53,179 nt of DNA from Phycisphaerales bacterium (GTDB lineage Bacteria; Planctomycetota; Phycisphaerae; Phycisphaerales; UBA1924): contig JALHOJ010000020.1 in the NCBI GenBank assembly GCA_022843045.1, forward strand, positions 1 through 53,179, written 5' to 3'. Made by a program: the position numbers and the translations under genes. Under the pieces are notes generated by a model. That model saw nothing but the letters and a program-made list of their open reading frames with translations, did no database searches and had not been told where the DNA came from. Position 1 is the stretch's first letter; each line of letters begins with the position of its first letter. Below are positions 8,924 to 17,414 of this stretch, in pieces.

Positions 8924-11218
8924 TTATTGGCCGCAGAGCGTGCAGGGGCCTTCGCTGAAGACCAGCAGGAAGCTGTCGATGTCGCAGGGATCAAAGAGCG
9001 AGCCGTCGTTGTTGAAGTCAACGTCCTGGCAGTTGGCGTTGGCCGGGATGCACGGACCTTCGCTGAAGACGCTGAGGAAGGCGTCCACATCCTGCGGATC
9101 GAAGCTGCTGCCGTCATTGTTGAAGTCGATGTCGTCGCAGGTAGGGCCGATGGGGGCGACGGTGAGGGTGGCGTTGGCGCTGGTGTCGCTGCCGCAGATG
9201 CTGGAGACCACACACCGGAAGCGGCCTTCGTCGGACTCGTTGACGGTGATGACGGTCAGGGTGCTGGTGGTCACGCCGCTGTAGATGTTCGCTGCGTTGG
9301 CGAGGTTGAACCAGGTGTTGTTGGCGGGGTTCTGCTTCTGCCACTGATAGGTGCGGCTGCCGGCGCCGATTGCGAGGCCGACTTGAAACTGGACGTTGCT
9401 GTTGGCGGGAGCGTTGGAAACGTTGTCGGGGTTATTGTTGATGACGGGGGTGCTGCAGGCGACGTCCCAGGACTCGAGGGCTTCGCGGACTTCTTCGCGG
9501 AGGAGTTCTTCGTCCGCGACGTACGCGATGCTTGCGCCGGTGTTGTCGTTGCTGCCATGCACGAAGCTGGCAACGGTGTACTCGCGGGGCAGCACGATGT
9601 AATTGCCGGCGAACAGCGCCTTGAAGGGAATCTTGGCCCAACCGCCTTCGGTGCGGTAGTAGGTGGTGCCGCAGGTGTAGGACCCGCCCTTGCTGGCGAA
9701 GTTCACCTGATCGCGGAAGTCGGCGATCTCGCTGGAGGTGAGATTCGTGCTCGCGGCTTCGTCGTTGATGATCGCCGAGAGGTTCGGGCACACGCCCCAG
9801 CCCTGGCTCTCCTTGTCGTTCATGAGCGTGTACAGCGTGTCCTGCCAGGTTTGGCTGAAGAGCGAGCCGTCAGCGATCAACTCATACAGATTGCAGGCGT
9901 CGGTTGCGGAGAAGGTGTTGAAGGGGTTGCCGCACAGGCAGCCCAGGCGGTGGTTGATGTCGGTGTTGGTGAGGCCCAGCGCCGCTGCGTAGTTGTTGAG
10001 GTTGGTGCGCCCGTACTTGAGCTCGATTTCCATGGTGCGGTTGTTGTCGCTCTGCTCGAGCATTTCGCGGATCGCCTGCTGCAGCTGCTCGTTCGCGGAG
10101 TTGCAGGGCTGCGTGGGGTCCGGACATTCGTTGTTGTTGCACGTGTCGCGGATCAGAATGCTCTCCGTCAGCGTGTCGTTGCCCGCGGCGATCTGATCCA
10201 TCGCGTATGCCCCGTGCAGGATCTTGAGCATGCTGGCGGGTTCGAAGGCGAACTCGGTGTTGAGGCCGCCCAGCACCGACCCGCCCACCTGCTGAACCTT
10301 GAAGCCGAAGGTGCCGCTGTCCAGCGCGTTATCGACGAGCGAGCGGACGCGCCGCGTCTTCGCGTTGGCGTTGTCAACAAGGGCGATCACGAAGCGGGTA
10401 TCACCGTTGGCGTTGGTGTAGCGGCTCAGGCAGGAGAGCCGCCCGCCGGTCTGGTTGATCTTCTCTTCGACCTGCGCCGCGGTCTGGCCGAAGTACCACC
10501 ACTGCCCGCCAGGATTCTCAGAAACCATGATGACGTTGAAGGTGGTGGGGTTGTTGCCAGTGACTTCGATGTCGACGATGCGAGCGCCGTTGGTGCTGAT
10601 CGCGGTGTTGACCTCTGCTTCGGTCACGCCAAAGTACCACCACCAGCCGCTCTGGAAGTTGATGCCACTGTTGGGCACCGCAACGATGCTGTAGCGAGTC
10701 CCGCCGAGGGTGCTGTACTGATCGACATCAATCGGGCGCAGCCCGTTGTTGGTGCGCCAATCGATCATCTGCTGGAATGTCAGCCCCGTCGCCCATTGCC
10801 AGCCAGACGCAGCAAAGTTCCCGCTGTTGTTGACCACAACTGCCGAGAACGTGCCCGAGAGCGTGTTCGTGACTTCCAGATCGATGATGCGCCGCCCGCC
10901 CAACTGAGCAGAAATCTGCGCGGCCGTGAGGTTGTGCAGCACATCCACGCCCGACCCGGCATATTCACCGGAGTTGCTCGCGAGCACCACGTCGTAGTTA
11001 GCTCCCGTAGGAGTGATGTTGAAGGGGCGCCGGCCGTTGGCGATCTCGGCGTCGATGAATGCTGGCGTCGCGCCGTACCAGAACCACCACCCGGTTTGAG
11101 TGTCATTGATGCGATCCGTTTGCGCGATCGCGGGAGCGACTGCGGTGAGCCCGGCGGCGATGGCCAGAGTGTGTGCGAGGGACAACCGACGACCGAAATG
11201 GCGCGTGACGTTCGACAT
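8924..11218 (-). CDS. Tandem-repeat beta-lactamase-like serine hydrolase with Ig-like domain and dockerin
   Basis: This is a 764-residue exported protein. The start is ATG at 11218, with CGGAG ten bases upstream. After a signal peptide come about five repeats of ~48 residues (residues ~42-285) with the pattern SGWWWYFG ... INxxG.R..DI ... VVxNSG. These resemble the short tandem repeats in front of some beta-lactamase-like hydrolases, including polyglycine hydrolases. The catalytic domain (~300-590) has Ser329-x-x-Lys332 (EPASMLK), Ser390-Asp-Asn (SDN) and Lys510-Gly-Gly (KGGS), the three motifs of class A beta-lactamase folds. An Ig-like domain (YQWQKQ, GRFRCVVSSICG) follows, then the dockerin at 694-764. 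The substrate is unknown; a peptidase or esterase on surface polymers is more likely than drug hydrolysis. Confidence 0.85.
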   Translation of the reverse strand: MSNVTRHFGRRLSLAHTLAIAAGLTAVAPAIAQTDRINDTQTGWWFWYGATPAFIDAEIANGRRPFNITPTGANYDVVLASNSGEYAGSGVDVLHNLTAAQISAQLGGRRIIDLEVTNTLSGTFSAVVVNNSGNFAASGWQWATGLTFQQMIDWRTNNGLRPIDVDQYSTLGGTRYSIVAVPNSGINFQSGWWWYFGVTEAEVNTAISTNGARIVDIEVTGNNPTTFNVIMVSENPGGQWWYFGQTAAQVEEKINQTGGRLSCLSRYTNANGDTRFVIALVDNANAKTRRVRSLVDNALDSGTFGFKVQQVGGSVLGGLNTEFAFEPASMLKILHGAYAMDQIAAGNDTLTESILIRDTCNNNECPDPTQPCNSANEQLQQAIREMLEQSDNNRTMEIELKYGRTNLNNYAAALGLTNTDINHRLGCLCGNPFNTFSATDACNLYELIADGSLFSQTWQDTLYTLMNDKESQGWGVCPNLSAIINDEAASTNLTSSEIADFRDQVNFASKGGSYTCGTTYYRTEGGWAKIPFKALFAGNYIVLPREYTVASFVHGSNDNTGASIAYVADEELLREEVREALESWDVACSTPVINNNPDNVSNAPANSNVQFQVGLAIGAGSRTYQWQKQNPANNTWFNLANAANIYSGVTTSTLTVITVNESDEGRFRCVVSSICGSDTSANATLTVAPIGPTCDDIDFNNDGSSFDPQDVDAFLSVFSEGPCIPANANCQDVDFNNDGSLFDPCDIDSFLLVFSEGPCTLCGQ

Positions 11219-11327
11219 TGCATGTGCTCCGTGTGTGCCGCGACTCGATTGCAGGCCCATCGGGGCCAGAGTGCGGGGTCTTGCACAGAGAAGAGCGAGC
11301 GAATCGCTCCGAGGGGGCAGCTTTTAT

Positions 11328-11414
11328 GAACCGAGGGGCGCAAGCCCCCGTCGGAGGTCTTTGGGTGTCGCTGCGCAGCTGGTCGCTCGGCCGGGGGCTT
11401 GCGCCCCTCGGTTC
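11328..11414. repeat. REP-like inverted repeat with GCAA tetraloop
   Basis: The arm at 11328-11350 is repeated exactly, inverted, at 11392-11414 (23 of 23 bases) across a 41-base spacer. Each arm itself contains GGGGC-GCAA-GCCCC (or its complement), a stem capped by a GNRA-type loop. It lies between the serine hydrolase and pfk, both on the minus strand. Two opposed small hairpins are the layout of REP doublets. Confidence 0.8.
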
Positions 11415-11423
11415 CTATGCGCC

Positions 11424-12560
11424 TCACTCATCTCCAAAGATCGTCCCCACGTTCCGCGCCGCCAGGATCAGCGGATCGTCCGTCGACACCAGCCGTTGCT
11501 TGCCTGCTGGGGTGGCGAGGTCCACATCGGCCAGTTGGCTTCCGTGGATCGCCACCATGCGTCCGACTTTGCCCTGGCGCAGCAGCGTCATCGCGTGACT
11601 GCCCAGCAACGTTCCCAGCACGCGATCCGCGGCGACGGGTGTGCCGCCGCGCTGCGTGTGGCCCAGGATCGTGTAGCGGCTTTCAACGCCTGTTTCGTCT
11701 TCGATCTGCTCGGCAAGCATCTTGGCGATGCCGCCCAAGCGGATCGGATCGGGGCTGGTCTCGACTCGTCGGGCGACGACCTGCTGGCCGCCCTTGAAGC
11801 GCGCGCCTTCGGAGACGCAGATGATGCTCGAGCGCTTGCCCCGCTTGGCACGGTCGCGGACGCGCTCGCACACTGCTTCGATGGCGAAGGGCATCTCGGG
11901 GATGAGGATCACGTCGCTGCCGCTTGCAACACCGGCGTGCAGCGCGATCCACCCCGCATTGCGACCCATCACTTCCACCACCATCGCGCGATGGTGGCTG
12001 TCGGCGGTCGTTCGCACCTGGTCCAGCGCCAGCGTCGCCGTCGCGACGGCGCTCTGAAAGCCGAAGGTGATGTCCGTCCCCATGATGTCGTTATCGATGG
12101 TCTTGGGCACGCCGATCACGGGCACGCCAAGCCTCGCGAAGAGCGCGGCGGCCGTGTGCGTGCCGTCGCCGCCGATGGTCACGAGCGCTTCGATGCCGTG
12201 CTGCCTGATCGTGTTGAGGCAGTCGTCGAGCACGTCTTTGTAGATCGGCTTGCCGTCCGGACCCGTGCCCACCTTGTGGCGCTGCGGGTTGCTCTTGTTG
12301 TTGCTCCCCAGAATCGTGCCGCCGATCGTCAGGATGCCCGAAACGTCGCGCTCCTCAAGCAACCGGCAGCGGTTCTCGATCAGCCCGAGGTACCCATCCT
12401 CGATCCCGACAACGCGAATCCCGCAGTGAAACGCATCCCGGCACACCGCGCGGATCACCGCGTTGAGCCCGGGACAGTCGCCCCCGCCAGTCAAAATGCC
12501 AATGCGACGCACGGCGGGGCAGGTGCTGGCGAGGGAGGAATAGGTGGTGGTGACGGCCAT
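11424..12560 (-). CDS. pfkA: 6-phosphofructokinase, ATP-type (group III-like)
   Basis: It phosphorylates fructose 6-phosphate in glycolysis, in the cytoplasm. The 378 residues show the nucleotide loop GGGDCPG (25-31), GGDGT at 130-134 and PKTIDND at 152-158, with Asp156 as catalytic base. The residue after GGD is Gly, as in ATP-dependent enzymes; pyrophosphate enzymes have Asp there. The Lys153 before TIDND is the residue seen in pyrophosphate and in mixed 'group III' enzymes. The Gly/Lys combination suggests an ATP enzyme without the E. coli type of allosteric control. The ATG at 12560 has no clear ribosome site and overlaps a small palindrome. Confidence 0.92.
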   Translation of the reverse strand: MAVTTTYSSLASTCPAVRRIGILTGGGDCPGLNAVIRAVCRDAFHCGIRVVGIEDGYLGLIENRCRLLEERDVSGILTIGGTILGSNNKSNPQRHKVGTGPDGKPIYKDVLDDCLNTIRQHGIEALVTIGGDGTHTAAALFARLGVPVIGVPKTIDNDIMGTDITFGFQSAVATATLALDQVRTTADSHHRAMVVEVMGRNAGWIALHAGVASGSDVILIPEMPFAIEAVCERVRDRAKRGKRSSIICVSEGARFKGGQQVVARRVETSPDPIRLGGIAKMLAEQIEDETGVESRYTILGHTQRGGTPVAADRVLGTLLGSHAMTLLRQGKVGRMVAIHGSQLADVDLATPAGKQRLVSTDDPLILAARNVGTIFGDE

Positions 12561-12580
12561 AGCCGGAGATTATCGGCTAT
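12559..12580. promoter_or_regulatory. Palindrome over the pfk start codon
   Basis: ATAGCCG (12559-12565) and CGGCTAT (12574-12580) are perfect complements with an 8-base spacer, overlapping the pfk ATG. It could be an operator or a start-occluding hairpin. No Shine-Dalgarno is seen here, which makes a leaderless or structured start plausible. Confidence 0.4.
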
Positions 12581-12635
12581 TTGAAGCCGGGAATCACGCC
12601 GTAACCGGTTCTTTGCGCTCGCGCAACTTCAGACC

Positions 12636-13583
12636 TCAGCGACGCTTGCGCCGCAACGGCCACCACGCCGCGGCAAGCAGGGGAACCGCAACGCCGGGCC
12701 CGGGCACGATCGTGATGGTCGCCGGGATGTACTCCACGCCCACGCGGATGGTCGCGGTGCTGCCGCCCTCGCCTTGGCGGGCCCAGGTCATGAAGCGGGT
12801 GTCGTCGGTGCCCGCGCCACCCCCGGAACGGCGGAGGCTTGCCGACTCGCTGGTGAGCACGATCATCCGTTCGCCCGACTCCGGCGCGTCAGTGCTGGCG
12901 ATGAACGCCTGGCGAAGGATCGTGAGGTTCTGCGTGCCCGTGACGAACCATGTGCTGGTCTGCGTGTTGTTGTCGCTGACTACGCCCCACAGAATCCGGT
13001 TGTTGATCTCCGCGGTGATGTTGATGATCGGGCCTTGTGCATACCACTGCGGGTTGTTGCTTCCCGCCACCCGCATCCAACTGCCCGCGGGCGCGCCGTT
13101 CGCTCCGTTGGTGTGGCGGTGGCCGATGAGCCCGCCGCTGCTTCCGGCTGTCGTGCTACGGCTGGTGAAGCCGTACATCACGCGTCCATAGCCGAATGCA
13201 ATCGGGCTTGAGCTCGCGCCGTCCTCCGCGCTCAGCAGCCCCTGCTGAATCAGCGTGTTGCCCTGCCCGCTCACGCCACCGTTGCGCCATACTCCCAGCG
13301 TGTCGATCCCCTCGCCCGCTCCGTCGTTGTCGATATTGCTCAGAATCGGTTGGTAGTAGATCTGCCCCAGTGCGACCGCGGGTTCTGAGCCCGTGTACGA
13401 CAGCACCGCCCGCCACTCGACCCGCTCGCCCGGCTGGATCGTGACGCTGGAGCCCCAATTCCCACCCGGCAGGGAGACTTCGTACCGCAGCGTTGCGCCG
13501 ATGGGCTCCATGGGCGGCTGGGAGAAGGCGACCTGCGCCGCTCCCGCGAGACTCACCAATGCCGTTGTGAGATGCTTCGTCAT
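12636..13583 (-). CDS. Secreted paralog 3 of a coupled operon, PEP-CTERM-like tail
   Basis: This is a 315-residue exported protein of unrecognised family. After the signal peptide (ending VAFSQ) comes PPMEPIGATLRYEVSLPGG, shared by all three operon members. The tail is VPGPG, a hydrophobic stretch and RRKRR, a PEP-CTERM-like sorting signal. The start ATG at 13583 overlaps the preceding stop as ATGA, with AAGGA just upstream, so translation is coupled. Conserved inner motifs are SVTIQPGERVEWRA, TGTQNLT.LRQAFIAST and GTDDTRFM. It is very similar to the next gene upstream. No exosortase is in the window, so the sorting assignment rests on the tail alone. Confidence 0.8.
   Translation of the reverse strand: MTKHLTTALVSLAGAAQVAFSQPPMEPIGATLRYEVSLPGGNWGSSVTIQPGERVEWRAVLSYTGSEPAVALGQIYYQPILSNIDNDGAGEGIDTLGVWRNGGVSGQGNTLIQQGLLSAEDGASSSPIAFGYGRVMYGFTSRSTTAGSSGGLIGHRHTNGANGAPAGSWMRVAGSNNPQWYAQGPIINITAEINNRILWGVVSDNNTQTSTWFVTGTQNLTILRQAFIASTDAPESGERMIVLTSESASLRRSGGGAGTDDTRFMTWARQGEGGSTATIRVGVEYIPATITIVPGPGVAVPLLAAAWWPLRRKRR
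12689..12750. repeat. 62-bp exact direct repeat shared by two paralogs
   Basis: These 62 bases are identical to 13639-13700, covering the segment IRVGVEYIPATITIVPGPG and its flank, synonymous sites included. The surrounding sequence is clearly diverged. This points to recent duplication with local gene conversion. Confidence 0.85.
13404..13457. repeat. 54-bp exact direct repeat shared by the same paralogs
   Basis: These 54 bases are identical to 14333-14386 and code for the segment around SVTIQPGERVEWRA. As with the 62-bp repeat, the flanks differ, which fits patchy conversion between tandem copies. Confidence 0.85.
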
Positions 13584-14560
13584 GACTTGTTCCTTTGGCG
13601 CCGCGCGAAGAGCAGCGCGGCGGTGCCGCCAACCAATCCAACGCCGGGCCCGGGCACGATCGTGATGGTCGCCGGGATGTACTCCACGCCCACGCGGATG
13701 CTCGCCGCAGTACCGCCTTCGCCCGCAAGAGCCCAAGACATGAAGCGGGTATCGTCGGTGCCTGCGCCCCCGCCCGCGCGGCGCAAGGTCGCTGATTCGC
13801 TGGTGATCGTGACGATGCGATCGCCAAACAGCGGCGCGTCGGTGCTGGCGATGAAAGCCTGTCGGAAGATGGTGAGGTTCTGCGTGCCCGTGACGAACCA
13901 CGTGCTCGCGGCGGAGTCGTTGTCGCTCACCACGCCCCAGAGGATCTGGTTGTTGAGGTCAACCGATCCGTTGGGGATGCTGGCGGGGTACCAGTTCGGG
14001 TTGTTGGCGCCCGCGATGCGAAAGAAGCCGCCCGGAGCGGGCAGTCCGCCGCTGGTGTGGCGGTGCCCTGTGATCGCTCCGCTGCTGCCCGCGCTCGTGC
14101 TGCGACTGGTGAATGTATAGACAACCCGGCCATAATCGAGCAGCGTCTGCGTGGTCTCGCCCTCGGAAGCTTCGAGACGATCGCGATGGGGCACGCCGGG
14201 CTGCGTCAGGTATCGCCACGCTCCCAGGTTGTCCCGCGTCGTCCCCGCGCCCTCATGATCCACATTGCTCAGCACCGGCTGATAGAACACCTGCCCCAGC
14301 GCCACCGCCGGTTCCGTGCCCGTGTACGACACCACCGCCCGCCACTCGACCCGCTCGCCCGGCTGGATCGTGACGCTGGAGCCCCACGTGCCGCCCGGCA
14401 GAGCAACCTCGTACCGCAGCGTCGCGCCGACGGGCTCCATGGGCGGCTGGGCGAACGCAGAAGCGGCCACGGCCAGCACGGCGATCGCGCCGAGCCGGTT
14501 CAGCGACGCACTTCGAGTGCTGGCTGAACCGGATGAACTGACTTTACCATGAAGCCTCAT
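13580..14560 (-). CDS. Secreted paralog 2 of a coupled operon, PEP-CTERM-like tail
   Basis: This is a 326-residue exported protein of the same unrecognised family as its neighbours. The N-terminus is long and Ser/Arg-rich before the hydrophobic signal core (AIAVLAVAASAFAQ). The body has the shared motifs EPVGATLRYEVALPGG, GERVEWRAVVSYTG, GHRHTSGG and GTDDTRFMSW. It ends with VPGPG, a hydrophobic segment and RRQRNK. The ATG at 14560 overlaps the previous stop (ATGA), and its own stop overlaps the next ATG. It is the closest relative of the 12636-13583 product. An extracellular or surface structural role is likely, but nothing specific is shown. Confidence 0.82.
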   Translation of the reverse strand: MRLHGKVSSSGSASTRSASLNRLGAIAVLAVAASAFAQPPMEPVGATLRYEVALPGGTWGSSVTIQPGERVEWRAVVSYTGTEPAVALGQVFYQPVLSNVDHEGAGTTRDNLGAWRYLTQPGVPHRDRLEASEGETTQTLLDYGRVVYTFTSRSTSAGSSGAITGHRHTSGGLPAPGGFFRIAGANNPNWYPASIPNGSVDLNNQILWGVVSDNDSAASTWFVTGTQNLTIFRQAFIASTDAPLFGDRIVTITSESATLRRAGGGAGTDDTRFMSWALAGEGGTAASIRVGVEYIPATITIVPGPGVGLVGGTAALLFARRQRNKS

Positions 14561-15417
14561 GCCCGCCTCCTTCGTGCCCAGGCGACAAGCACGCCCAACG
14601 CGAGCATGCCCGTTGCGGGGTTGGGGACGATCAGGATGTCGGCTCCCTGAAACTCGACGCCGACCCGGATGCTCGCGGTTGTACCGCTCTCACCGGCTGC
14701 CGCCCAGGTCATGAAGCGGGTGTCATCCGATCCCGAGACACCTCCAGCCCGCCTCATCGAACCCGCTTCCGTGTTGATGCGGACCAATCGCGGTGACGCG
14801 AGCAAGTCGTCGCTTGCGATGAACGCCTGCCGGAAGAGCACAACGTCCTGTGTTCCGGCGATGGAGGAGTTGTTGATTGCGTTCACACTATCCGCAAAAC
14901 TGCCCGAACCGCTCGGACCATACCACTGCGTGCCCGCAGCGAGGGCTACGCGGATGAAGTCGCCCGGCGGAGCGCCGTTGGAGCCACCACTGTGGCGGTG
15001 GCCAAGCAGGTTCACGTTGGTTCCGGTTCCGTACACCACCCGCCCATAGGTCGCGAGCGAGTCCGTAGTCTGTCCTTCGAAGGCCGAAAGGATGTTGTTG
15101 GGCGGCGCACGAAACGTGCCCAACTGATCAACCCCCGACCCGGCCCCCGCGTTGTCCACGTTGAACAGCACCGGCTGGAACAGCAGCGATCCCAACCCGA
15201 CCGCCGGCTGTGACCCCGTAAACGAAACCACCGCCCGCCATTCCACTCGCTGACCCGGCGTAATGGCGATCGACGATCCCCACACCCCGCCTGGCAGCGC
15301 CACTTCGTATCGCAGCGTCGCCCCAACCGGTTCCTGAGGCTGTGCCACCGCCCGCTCGGACCACGCCGAGCCGGCCGCCGCAACCAACAACGCAACCCCG
15401 ACGCAACGAATCGACAT
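14557..15417 (-). CDS. Secreted paralog 1 of a coupled operon, PEP-CTERM-like tail
   Basis: This is a 286-residue exported protein and the first gene of the three-gene operon. The ATG at 15417 is preceded by GGGAG at good spacing. The signal peptide ends SERAVAQ and is followed by PQEPVGATLRYEVALPGG. It is shorter and more diverged than the other two but keeps GQRVEWRAVVSFTG, LGHRHSGGSNG, LFRQAFIAS and GSDDTRFMTW. The tail is VPNPA, a hydrophobic stretch and ARRRRA. The body may be a beta sandwich, as the alternating pattern suggests; no catalytic motif is visible. Confidence 0.82.
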   Translation of the reverse strand: MSIRCVGVALLVAAAGSAWSERAVAQPQEPVGATLRYEVALPGGVWGSSIAITPGQRVEWRAVVSFTGSQPAVGLGSLLFQPVLFNVDNAGAGSGVDQLGTFRAPPNNILSAFEGQTTDSLATYGRVVYGTGTNVNLLGHRHSGGSNGAPPGDFIRVALAAGTQWYGPSGSGSFADSVNAINNSSIAGTQDVVLFRQAFIASDDLLASPRLVRINTEAGSMRRAGGVSGSDDTRFMTWAAAGESGTTASIRVGVEFQGADILIVPNPATGMLALGVLVAWARRRRA

Positions 15418-15847
15418 ACAGGGACTCCCGAACCCTGTCTCGTTGCTCTCCTCCGCCGGGCGAACCGGCACACGTATCCCGCCCGACCCGGGCAGTGTAC
15501 AGGAAAACGCCTGCGTTGCAAGCCTCTCCCGGGGCCGGCCGGACTGAATTCAAGCAGATTTCAGGTTCGATTCGGTATCAGAACGGGTCAGAGAGCAAGC
15601 GGGTCAGAGGGCGAACCGTCGTTCAACGGCAGCCTCCCATCTCCACTCACTTTCTGGTCCGCTGACTCGCCGGTCCCCCCATCCTGTCAATTACCCCCGA
15701 TCCCGCCCCGCCCGACCCTACGCTCGCGTCGTCAGGATGACCGCCGCGGCGTGGTCCGCGGTCGGATGCTGGAGCGAAGTTGGTGCGCGCAAAACTGCGA
15801 ACCAATTCCACCAGCACGCCGCGCTCGAATGCCGATGGATTGGCCGC
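15418..15847. other. Divergent intergenic region
   Basis: It separates the minus-strand paralog operon from the plus-strand aminotransferase. It holds the operon promoter and a direct repeat GGGTCAGAG at 15585-15593 and 15601-15609, a 16-base period that could be a regulator site. The aminotransferase frame is open back to an ATG at 15737, so 15737-15847 may be coding. Confidence 0.45.
15494..15521 (-). promoter_or_regulatory. Promoter of the three-paralog operon
   Basis: Reading on the minus strand, TTGCAA (15516-15521) is followed after 16 bases by TACACT (15494-15499). Transcription would start near 15487, about 70 bases before the ATG at 15417. Confidence 0.55.
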
Positions 15848-17227
15848 ATGCCTCTGCCCACTTCGACTTCTCCGTTGTTTGATCCCGCCCTCTCCGACGT
15901 GGGCGCAGAATTGATCGCGCGCGACGTGTCGCTTCGTACGACCGATCTCGCCCTCAAGCCTGACGCACAGGCCCGCGCCTCCGCCGTCTCGCTCGTTCAG
16001 GACCGGGCGAATGTTCGCCCCGATCACGTCCTTCGCCACTGGGCCCTCGACCCCGCCCTCACGTTCCTGAACCACGGCAGCTACGGCGCGACCCCCCGGG
16101 CCGCCCTCCGCCACCAGCAGTCCCTGCGCGACCGCATGGAGCGTGATCCAGTCCGCCTGTTCAAGAGCGACCTCGAAAACCTCATGGACGGGGCCCGCGA
16201 GAAGCTCGCCGCGTTTATCAACGTGAATCCCGCCGACCTGGCGCCCATCCGCAACGCCACCTACGCCCTGTGCACGATCCTGCAGGCCAACATCCGGGCC
16301 GGATTGCTCAAGGCCGGCGATGAAGTGCTCGTGACGGACCATGAGTACGGCTCGCTCTCCAACGAGCTGGAGCGGCTGGAGGCCGAATACGGCATCGTGA
16401 CCGTCAAGGCCAAGATTCCCTACCCCTGCCCCTCGCCCAGCCTTGTCATCGAGAAGTTCATGGGCGCCGTCACGAAGAAGACGCGCCTGGCGATCATCAG
16501 CCATATCACCAGCACCAGCGCGATGATCTTCCCCGTGGCTCCGATAATCCGCGACCTTCAGGCCAAGGGCATCGACGTGCTGCTCGACGGGGCCCACTCG
16601 CCAGGACAGATTCCCACCGACGTTCGGGCCCTCGCGCCCACCTACTTCCTGGGCAGCGGCCACAAGTGGCTCTCTGGCCCCAAGGGCAGCGCGTTCATGT
16701 ACGTGCGCCCCGATCGCCAGTCGATCTTCCGCCCGCTCGCCCTGTCTGGCCGGGCCAACAAGATCCGCCCCGAACGCGCCTTGTTCCTGCGTGATTTCGA
16801 CTATCAGGGCACCGACGACTACTCAGCGTTCCTGAGCCTGCCCGTCGCAATCGAAGCGCTTGGCACGATCCTCCCCGGCGGCTGGCCCGCCCTGATTCGC
16901 GCCAACCACGAGATGATCCTGAAGGGCCGCGATGTCCTGTGCAACGCCCTTGCTCTTGAGCCCCCCACCCCCGACAGCATGGTCGGATCCATGGTGACGC
17001 TCCGCATCCCCGAGCCGCCCGAGCACCTCAAGAGCCGCAAGACCTGCTACGACGACGCCCTGCAGGACATCCTGTACGAGAAGTACCGGATCGTGGTCCC
17101 GATCTGGCGGCTGTCGTGCAACGACCAGCGGATTGTGCGGATTTCCGCGCAGGTGTACAACACCCTGGGCGAGTACGAATACCTCGCCTCGGCCCTGAAA
17201 ACCGAGCTCGCCAACGAGTGGCGGTGA
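15848..17227 (+). CDS. Class V aminotransferase, isopenicillin-N-epimerase-like
   Basis: This is a PLP enzyme of the class V family, probably acting on an amino acid or a cysteine-like substrate in the cytoplasm. From the ATG at 15848 it has 459 residues. Lys273 in GSGHKWLSGPKG is the PLP lysine, and Asp247 and His250 in DGAHSPGQ hold the cofactor ring. LTFLNHGSYGATPR (~71-84) is the typical start of the epimerase subgroup. An in-frame ATG at 15737 would add 37 residues that look less conserved; neither start has a strong ribosome site. The subgroup includes epimerases, cysteine desulfurases and kynureninase-like enzymes, so the exact reaction stays open. Confidence 0.82.
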   Translation: MPLPTSTSPLFDPALSDVGAELIARDVSLRTTDLALKPDAQARASAVSLVQDRANVRPDHVLRHWALDPALTFLNHGSYGATPRAALRHQQSLRDRMERDPVRLFKSDLENLMDGAREKLAAFINVNPADLAPIRNATYALCTILQANIRAGLLKAGDEVLVTDHEYGSLSNELERLEAEYGIVTVKAKIPYPCPSPSLVIEKFMGAVTKKTRLAIISHITSTSAMIFPVAPIIRDLQAKGIDVLLDGAHSPGQIPTDVRALAPTYFLGSGHKWLSGPKGSAFMYVRPDRQSIFRPLALSGRANKIRPERALFLRDFDYQGTDDYSAFLSLPVAIEALGTILPGGWPALIRANHEMILKGRDVLCNALALEPPTPDSMVGSMVTLRIPEPPEHLKSRKTCYDDALQDILYEKYRIVVPIWRLSCNDQRIVRISAQVYNTLGEYEYLASALKTELANEWR

Positions 17228-17414
17228 ATTGGTTGGCAACGTCCAAGCATGGACTGCGGCGCTTCAACAGGGGCCCAAAACGCTCTTGAAACCGCTCCGC
17301 AAACGACTTGCGCCAGGTGCATCAAGATTTTCTGATATTCGCTGACTGCCCGCCGCGTGGAACCTCGCTTCTCTGAGTGAGCCCCTGCGTTTGTCGGGGC
17401 AAGGAGTGTTCGTC

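Noticed and set aside
6139..9213. Extension of the propeller gene upstream to 9213
   Set aside because: The added codons are the neighbouring dockerin sequence read in a wrong frame; a proper start with AGGAG and a signal peptide exists at 8721.
8810..11329. 839-codon plus-strand frame opposite the serine hydrolase
   Set aside because: It is a GC-driven shadow: Gly/Val/Ala/Asp-rich repeats are the reverse complement of the dockerin and hydrolase coding sequence.
12636..13901. A 421-codon frame beginning at 13901 for the third paralog
   Set aside because: The upstream part is an out-of-frame reading of the previous paralog; the real start is the ATGA overlap at 13583.
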